From the NCBI GenBank assembly GCA_937907205.1, contig CALESE010000126.1, positions 1 to 12,152 of the forward strand: a stretch of DNA of 12,152 nucleotides. Direction: 5' to 3'. The notes under the pieces were generated by a model, which saw nothing but the letters and a program-made list of their open reading frames with translations, did not search any database and was not told the origin of the DNA. Source of the stretch: an uncultured Romboutsia sp. (GTDB lineage: Bacteria; Bacillota; Clostridia; Peptostreptococcales; Peptostreptococcaceae). Shown here in pieces: positions 7,688 to 12,152 of this stretch (positions are counted from its first letter, which is position 1; each line of letters opens with the position of its first letter). The translations under genes and the position numbers were made by a program.

Positions 7688-7930
7688 TTAATCTATTGTG
7701 CTAGTTAAAGTATTTTTATTTACTAGAAATAAAATATTATAAACTAAAACTTCTATTAAAGTTCTAGTTATAAAACATAGCATTGATTTGCTTTTAACTT
7801 TATTTAAATTTAACAGTTCTGTTAGTCTAGAAAAGCTAGTTTCTATACTTATTCTAACAATTATAGTAATTATTTCACTATCTGCAAGTCTACTATCTTT
7901 GATATTATGTCTCTTCCTAATACTTATATA
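7688..7930 (-). pseudogene. Internally deleted IS982-type transposase remnant
   Basis: An uninterrupted frame of 80 codons runs from just after a TAG (7931-7933) to a TAA (7688-7690) but has no ATG, GTG or TTG start near its beginning and no ribosome binding site. Residues 5-25 (RKRHNIKDSRLADSEIITII) look like the early part of IS982-family transposases, where R-R-N-x-K...(L/M)SDxEIITL precedes the catalytic domain. Residues about 30-72 (ETSFSRLTELLNLNKVKSKS, then MLCFITRTLIEVLVYNILFL) look like the family C-terminus, with its E-x-x-FS-x-L and final YN-x-L pattern. The roughly 200 residues between them, including the catalytic acidic residues, are missing, as is the usual N-terminus. The family call is from memory of the motif pattern. 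The frame cannot encode an active enzyme. Confidence 0.68.
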
Positions 7931-7939
7931 CTAGCACAA
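7696..7939 (-). mobile_element. Relic insertion sequence / MITE-like element (244 bp)
   Basis: A perfect 10-base inverted repeat, TTGTGCTAGT (7696-7705) and ACTAGCACAA (7930-7939), bounds the transposase remnant. A further inner match, AAGTATT (7708-7714) and AATACTT (7919-7925), is offset by two bases, giving imperfect ends of about 19-21 bases, within the usual range for IS982 ends. No convincing target-site duplication is visible: the left flank is TAATCTA and the right flank CAAGTTA. The transposase frame is read on the minus strand and its stop lies just outside the left repeat, so the true boundaries may be slightly wider. It fills most of the 390-base gap between the glycosyltransferase and the coiled-coil gene. 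The element is either a deletion product of a full IS or a short derivative mobilised in trans. Confidence 0.65.
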
Positions 7940-7965
7940 CAAGTTATACTTATCATGATAATATA

Positions 7966-8919
7966 TTATTTTAAATTCATTCTATGATATAAATTCGGTG
8001 AATCTATAAGCATTGATAATAGTATATCTTTAATATTTGAATCTATATAATCACACACTTTCATTCTCTTTTTAAAGTTAAAAAAAATATCACATTCAAC
8101 AAGTGACCTTTCATAAAGATATCTAATATGTTTATCAAAATTCGATTTAGTTTTTGAATTAGTAAATTTATAATTATAAAATTTTTCTTTTAATATGTTC
8201 CCACATATACCATGAGCATCTACATATTCTTCTACCTTGCTCGAAAAATATCTAGAGTTTAATCTTAACCTGTAATTATATAATGCCTCTCCAACATGTT
8301 TAACTCTTTTGGATTTTAAAATAATTTCTGCTATGTATATAATGTCTTCATGCATATTTTTTTCATCAAATTCAATACCTATAGATTCTATAAAACCTCT
8401 TCTAATAAAATGTATACAACAAGTCCACCATCCTTCTAATTTTTTTTCTATCATTAAATTGAATGCTTCTTCTCCTGACATAATTTTATTTCCAAAAACA
8501 TGATATCTATTTATTTCTAAAAAATCATATATTTTCCATTTATTCTCTTTAATTTCACACAGCTTTTTTGAATCAATAAGTACAACATCTAATTTATTTT
8601 GCTTTGCTTCTATATAACATTTCTCTAATGCATCAACTTCTATATAATCATCACTATCTAAGAAAAATATATATTCACCTTTAGCTAATTTTACTCCCAC
8701 ATTTCTAGCTCTTCCAACACCTAAATTCTTTTGATTTATTACTTTTATATTAGAATATTTTTCTCTATACTTTTCTAAAATTTTAACTGAATTATCTATA
8801 CTACCATCATTTATACATATTATTTCTATTTCTTTAAGTGTTTGATTTACAACACTATCTAAACATTCCTCTAAGTATTTTTCAACATTATATACAGGGA
8901 TTATAACACTCACTTTCAT
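7966..8919 (-). CDS. Family 2 glycosyltransferase (second copy)
   Basis: This 317-residue protein is an inverting GT-A glycosyltransferase, probably cytoplasmic. The N-terminus carries the signature VSVIIPVYNVEKYLEECLDS (3-22). The nucleotide-binding Asp is in INDGS (36-40), and the metal-binding DXD-type motif is DSDD at 88-91. Later, HEDI (around 190) supplies the likely catalytic base. The rest is a variable C-terminal acceptor region with no membrane segment. The ATG at 8917-8919 has GAAAGGA about ten bases upstream. It is close in sequence to the gene at 9777-10736, including the shared C-terminal LYHRM/LYYRI pattern, so the two are paralogues. Donor and acceptor cannot be read from the sequence; the neighbourhood suggests flagellin or another surface glycan. 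It is the last gene before the IS relic, with no clear terminator. Confidence 0.93.
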   Translation of the reverse strand: MKVSVIIPVYNVEKYLEECLDSVVNQTLKEIEIICINDGSIDNSVKILEKYREKYSNIKVINQKNLGVGRARNVGVKLAKGEYIFFLDSDDYIEVDALEKCYIEAKQNKLDVVLIDSKKLCEIKENKWKIYDFLEINRYHVFGNKIMSGEEAFNLMIEKKLEGWWTCCIHFIRRGFIESIGIEFDEKNMHEDIIYIAEIILKSKRVKHVGEALYNYRLRLNSRYFSSKVEEYVDAHGICGNILKEKFYNYKFTNSKTKSNFDKHIRYLYERSLVECDIFFNFKKRMKVCDYIDSNIKDILLSMLIDSPNLYHRMNLK

Positions 8920-8981
8920 ACAGTAAAATCCTTTCTCTATTTAATGATTAATATCAATAAATGATTTTCTTTAAATACAAT

Positions 8982-9665
8982 TCACAATTTATCTATTATA
9001 AATTCAGCTACATATAAATCTATCATATAGTCAATATCTAGATCATATTTTTCATCCATTATATATACTAATTTATTATCATTTAAACTTGTATTATTAT
9101 TTAATCTTTCATTTACTTTATTAATATATATTGATCCATTAACCTTATAAAATTCTGGAAAATCTTGTCTTCTTATTGTACTAGAACATTCTAATAAATT
9201 TATAGCATATCCATTTTCATCTATCCTTCTCATAAGTACTGGATTTTCTTTAACCTTTGAAACACTTACTAAAGAATCTTCATCTTTTTGTATAATCAAT
9301 TCGATGGCTTCATCTATATGTTTTACTTTTCTTAAAGGAGTAGTTGGTTGTAATAAAATTACATAATCATATTCTTCTCCAACTTTTCTCATTTCTCCTA
9401 TACAATGTATAACAGAATCAATAGTTTTAGAAGTGTCCGAAGCTAAATGCTTAGGTCTTAAAAAAGGAACTTCTGCACCGTATATTTTAGCTACCTTTGC
9501 TATATCCTCTCCATCTGTAGATACAATTACTTTATCAATATACTTAGATTTTAATGCTTCTTCTATAGAATAAGCAATCAAAGGCTTTCCATTTAAGTTT
9601 ATTATATTTTTTTGTTTTATCCCTTTACTTCCAGCTCTTGCTGGTATAATTGCTAATATTTTCAT
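8982..9665 (-). CDS. neuA: CMP-nonulosonate (acylneuraminate) cytidylyltransferase
   Basis: This 227-residue enzyme couples a nine-carbon acidic sugar to CTP, giving the CMP-sugar donor. The N-terminal nucleotide-binding signature IIPARAGSKGIKQKNI (6-21) is intact. Further landmarks are KVIVSTD (45-51), the LLQPTTPLR segment (104-112), NGSIYI in the second half and the metal-binding DLDID (208-212). The length is that of the single-domain bacterial enzymes (about 220-235). The motifs do not separate Neu5Ac from legionaminic or pseudaminic acid (NeuA, LegF, PseF); neuA is used here in the broad sense. The ATG at 9663-9665 has AAAGGAGAG upstream. It lies between two family 2 glycosyltransferases and downstream of a sialyltransferase-like gene, which should use its product. 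No neuB- or neuC-like gene is in the window. Confidence 0.93.
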   Translation of the reverse strand: MKILAIIPARAGSKGIKQKNIINLNGKPLIAYSIEEALKSKYIDKVIVSTDGEDIAKVAKIYGAEVPFLRPKHLASDTSKTIDSVIHCIGEMRKVGEEYDYVILLQPTTPLRKVKHIDEAIELIIQKDEDSLVSVSKVKENPVLMRRIDENGYAINLLECSSTIRRQDFPEFYKVNGSIYINKVNERLNNNTSLNDNKLVYIMDEKYDLDIDYMIDLYVAEFIIDKL

Positions 9666-9724
9666 AATACTCTCCTTTATAATTCAATAGTGATTCCATA
9701 ATCTAAATAATCATTTTAAAGAAA

Positions 9725-9747
9725 TTATAAATTAGCATTATTTATAA
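9725..9747. repeat. AT-only hairpin in the gap before neuA
   Basis: TTATAAAT (9725-9732) and ATTTATAA (9740-9747) form a perfect eight-base inverted repeat with a seven-base loop, in the 111-base gap between the 9777-10736 gene and neuA. With no G-C pair and no clean T-run it is unlikely to be a strong terminator. It might be part of a promoter region or simply chance. Confidence 0.25.
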
Positions 9748-9776
9748 CTTGATTGCATAAATATAAAGTATTATTT

Positions 9777-10736
9777 TTATTTTATTCTATAGTATAAAGC
9801 TAAGCTATTTAAATGAATGTCTGTCATAATTTCAATTATATCTCTATTTTCTCTTACAAAATTGTATACTTCTTGTCTTAGTATTATATCTTTAATCATA
9901 TCACATCTATTTAATGTACTTCTTATATGTAAATTTATATTTTTATATAATATATATCTTAGTTTAATATCTTTATCATTCCTATGGATATAATAAAACT
10001 TACATAAATATTTTACTACTTCAAAATTTCCTTCCACGTGCTTTTTATTAATAGATGACGTCATTATAGAATTATTTCTAATTCTACGCTTAAAAAATTT
10101 CTCATTTATATATTTAACTCTTTTAGCCTTTAATAAAGACTCACATGTATGAATTTCATCTTCATGATATATCCCTTCTATAAAAAATAAATTATTACTT
10201 TTTATAAATTCGGTTTTATAAAAGTTTAACCATACAGGTGCTCTATAAGATCCTTTTTCATTAGATACAATATATAACTCCTTACCACTTACAATTTCCT
10301 CTGGTAAAAATCCTTTTCTATCATAATTTTCATTAATATCAAAACCTATATAATCTTTATCTAAAAAGCATTCTGCATCAAAGGTTACCATATCTAAATT
10401 ACCATCTTCACAAACTTTATAACACTTTTCCATAGATTTTATATTTATAAAATCATCACTATCTAAAAAGTATATATATTTACCTCTTGCCTTTCTTATT
10501 CCAACATTTCTACTAGCACTTAAGCCTTTATTTTCTTGATTTATAACAATTATATTGTTATATTTACTCTCGTATCTTTCTAATATTTTCAAACTAGAAT
10601 CAGTAGACCCATCGTTTATACAAATAATTTCGATATCATCTAATGATTGATTTATAACACTTTCCATACATTCTTCTAAATATGATTCTACATTATATAC
10701 CGGTATAACAATACTTACTTTAATAATAATTTTCAC
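9777..10736 (-). CDS. Family 2 glycosyltransferase (first copy)
   Basis: This protein has 319 residues from the GTG at 10734-10736. It is a GT-A fold inverting glycosyltransferase. VSIVIPVYNVESYLEECMES (7-26) opens the domain, INDGSTD (40-46) holds the nucleotide-binding Asp, and DSDD (92-95) is the DXD-type metal site. HEDE in the second half is the likely catalytic base region. There is no signal peptide or membrane helix. It begins only seven bases after the preceding gene stops, so the two are co-transcribed. The start is uncertain: the GTG has no ribosome binding site of its own and is itself part of AAGGTGA, whereas the paralogue begins with MKVSV where this gene has IKVSI (codon 5, ATT). 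The donor sugar is unknown. Confidence 0.92.
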   Translation of the reverse strand: MKIIIKVSIVIPVYNVESYLEECMESVINQSLDDIEIICINDGSTDSSLKILERYESKYNNIIVINQENKGLSASRNVGIRKARGKYIYFLDSDDFINIKSMEKCYKVCEDGNLDMVTFDAECFLDKDYIGFDINENYDRKGFLPEEIVSGKELYIVSNEKGSYRAPVWLNFYKTEFIKSNNLFFIEGIYHEDEIHTCESLLKAKRVKYINEKFFKRRIRNNSIMTSSINKKHVEGNFEVVKYLCKFYYIHRNDKDIKLRYILYKNINLHIRSTLNRCDMIKDIILRQEVYNFVRENRDIIEIMTDIHLNSLALYYRIK

Positions 10737-10739
10737 CTT
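10733..10739 (-). promoter_or_regulatory. Ribosome binding site that overlaps the apparent GTG start
   Basis: On the minus strand AAGGTGA occupies 10739-10733 and contains the only GTG that could start the 9777-10736 gene. Eight bases downstream of it comes ATT AAA GTA AGT (from 10724), exactly matching the ATG AAA GTA/GTG start of the paralogue. This spacing suggests that the motif is the Shine-Dalgarno site of an AUU-initiated or mutated start. Confidence 0.45.
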
Positions 10740-10743
10740 ATTT

Positions 10744-12152
10744 CTATAAAATATAATTTTGTTTTATCTTTAAGATAATTTCATTTATCGATTTTGGGAA
10801 AAATATTCCAAGTTTCTCAAATAATATAGATAAATCATCCTTTTCTTTGCTTATTAAATCTTGTATACATATAGCATTTTTATGCCCTAAAAGTTTACAA
10901 AATGTAATTAAAGAAGTAGATTTTAATGAAATTAAAATCATATTTTCTCTCATAAAAAGAAATTCCATAGGTATATTTTTATCTAGTATATACAAATTAT
11001 TGTAATTTGATATTAATTTATTTAAATATTCATTTTTCTCCCTTGGATGATATTTTATATAAATATCATAATTTAAATTTGATATTGAATCAATTATATA
11101 TTTAATTGTATCTATATAAACTTGTAAATCATAACCTTTAATTATATTTACAAAATTACTATGTTCTAAAGCTATAAATATAATATTATTTTTATTGATT
11201 TTATAGCTGCAATCCATATAAAGTATATTTACAGCATCTTTTAATAAACTATTATCTATTTCATTATTAAGCTTATCATCTTTTAAATTATTAGCAACCA
11301 AATCTGGATATAAGAAGAATCTCTCTTTTATATGACTATATGTTCCTAATGACTCTATATCTTCCATATGTATATCTAATGCCCTAGAAAACTCCTTTTG
11401 AGCATAAGTACCCATACCAATTTTGTGATTATAAGCAACTTCTATATAATTTGAAGTTCCATCCTCAATATATATTATACTTCCATTTTTATCTAATCTT
11501 GTATTTAATATATATTGTGTTTTAACTTCCGATTCATTATTAACAGATATGTTATTGTATTTATTATCCAACAATATTTTATCTACCTTCACAATATTAT
11601 CAATATAACCTGTATTTTTGCATAAATCTAATATATAAATTTCTCTAAAAATGCATTTTAACTTATTTAATAATTTATCATCTATATTAAATGATTTATT
11701 TATAAAAATATCATTGTGGTAATACCTATACTTCTCACTAAGACATATACTAGTAGCTAATAGTATATGATACGGTGTATGAACTAAAAATAAATTTTTA
11801 TTTTCTTGAGTTTCAAATTTATTTTCATAATATAATCTAGGATTATCAATTTGAATACTTAATTTAATTGGTATACTTAATTTTGTTTTATTTATTTTAT
11901 TAGTAAAGTAATGTCTCTCATTATAAAAATTATTAAAATCAATAAAATATAATATATTGTATATAAATGACTCAAATTCTGCATTACTTATATCATCAAT
12001 ATTACATTTTATATTATTAATAATTTCATCTAATACATTTTTTACTAAACTATTTTTATTGTTTCCATTAATATACATAAAATCACTTGATAACAAAATA
12101 CTCTTTAAAATTTGCAAATAATCATTATTTAGTATATTTTTTGTAAAAAACA
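10744..12152 (-). CDS. Sialyltransferase/polysialyltransferase-like protein, GT52/GT38 type (5' end off window)
   Basis: The frame stays open to the right edge: codons before the TTG at 12115-12117 continue without a stop (FFTKNILNNDY), and that TTG has no ribosome binding site, so the true start lies beyond 12152. Counting from that TTG, residues 1-105 form an N-terminal extension of unknown role. The enzyme core starts with NLFLVHTPYHILLATSICL (108-126), a pattern of GT52 and polysialyltransferase-like proteins. An acidic EDGT motif follows at 218-221 and KYHPRE (355-360) holds the HP motif that binds the CMP part of the donor. ISLKSTSLITF near 400 is the usual Ser/Thr-rich CMP-binding strand. 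It probably moves a nonulosonic acid from the CMP donor made by the cytidylyltransferase downstream. Exact linkage and acceptor are unknown; no signal peptide or membrane helix is visible. Confidence 0.82.
   Translation of the reverse strand, partial: FFTKNILNNDYLQILKSILLSSDFMYINGNNKNSLVKNVLDEIINNIKCNIDDISNAEFESFIYNILYFIDFNNFYNERHYFTNKINKTKLSIPIKLSIQIDNPRLYYENKFETQENKNLFLVHTPYHILLATSICLSEKYRYYHNDIFINKSFNIDDKLLNKLKCIFREIYILDLCKNTGYIDNIVKVDKILLDNKYNNISVNNESEVKTQYILNTRLDKNGSIIYIEDGTSNYIEVAYNHKIGMGTYAQKEFSRALDIHMEDIESLGTYSHIKERFFLYPDLVANNLKDDKLNNEIDNSLLKDAVNILYMDCSYKINKNNIIFIALEHSNFVNIIKGYDLQVYIDTIKYIIDSISNLNYDIYIKYHPREKNEYLNKLISNYNNLYILDKNIPMEFLFMRENMILISLKSTSLITFCKLLGHKNAICIQDLISKEKDDLSILFEKLGIFFPKSINEIILKIKQNYIL

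Noticed and set aside
7950..7961. Perfect palindrome TTATCATGATAA just after the last glycosyltransferase
   Set aside because: There is no loop, it has only two G-C pairs and no T-run follows; too weak for a terminator and short enough to be chance.
12115..12117. TTG as the true start of the sialyltransferase-like gene
   Set aside because: There is no Shine-Dalgarno site before it and the reading frame stays open to the window edge, so the start lies outside.

Overview
All genes in this window lie on the minus strand, so it reads from right to left. The sequence is very AT-rich, with Gram-positive ribosome binding sites (AGGAGG type) and clostridial codon use. The gene order (glycan genes, then flgB-flgC-fliE-fliF-fliG-fliH-fliI-fliJ-fliK) matches the junction between the flagellin glycosylation cluster (F2) and the early flagellar operon (F1) of Clostridioides difficile. 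The best guess for the source is a motile member of the Peptostreptococcaceae or a close clostridial relative. The species cannot be fixed from this window.

Positions 12152 to 7966 hold a glycan-transfer cassette. It contains a sialyltransferase/polysialyltransferase-like gene (GT52/GT38-type; 5' end beyond the window), a family-2 glycosyltransferase, an acylneuraminate (CMP-nonulosonate) cytidylyltransferase and a second, paralogous family-2 glycosyltransferase. Together they suggest a CMP-activated nine-carbon sugar (sialic, legionaminic or pseudaminic acid type) added to a protein or cell-surface acceptor. The location next to flagellar genes makes flagellin the obvious candidate. The genes that make the sugar (neuB/neuC-like) and flagellin are not in this window.

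Positions 7965 to 7576 form the only gap longer than 300 bases. Most of it is a 244-bp relic of an insertion sequence: short terminal inverted repeats enclose a frame of 80 codons without a start. The frame joins an N-terminal and a C-terminal piece of what looks like an IS982-type transposase. Next is an unrecognised 216-residue coiled-coil protein gene (7575-6925), part of which resembles the flagellin/FlgL D1 helix. A strong hairpin terminator (6871-6907) follows it.

Positions 6870 to 1 carry a leader of about 170 bases and then the compact basal-body/export operon: rod proteins FlgB and FlgC, FliE, MS-ring FliF, switch protein FliG, and export ATPase complex FliH-FliI-FliJ. The start of the hook-length protein FliK lies at the left edge. 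Genes overlap or are at most 24 bases apart, so they are almost certainly co-transcribed. No RNA genes or CRISPR arrays are visible, and no known riboswitch was recognised.
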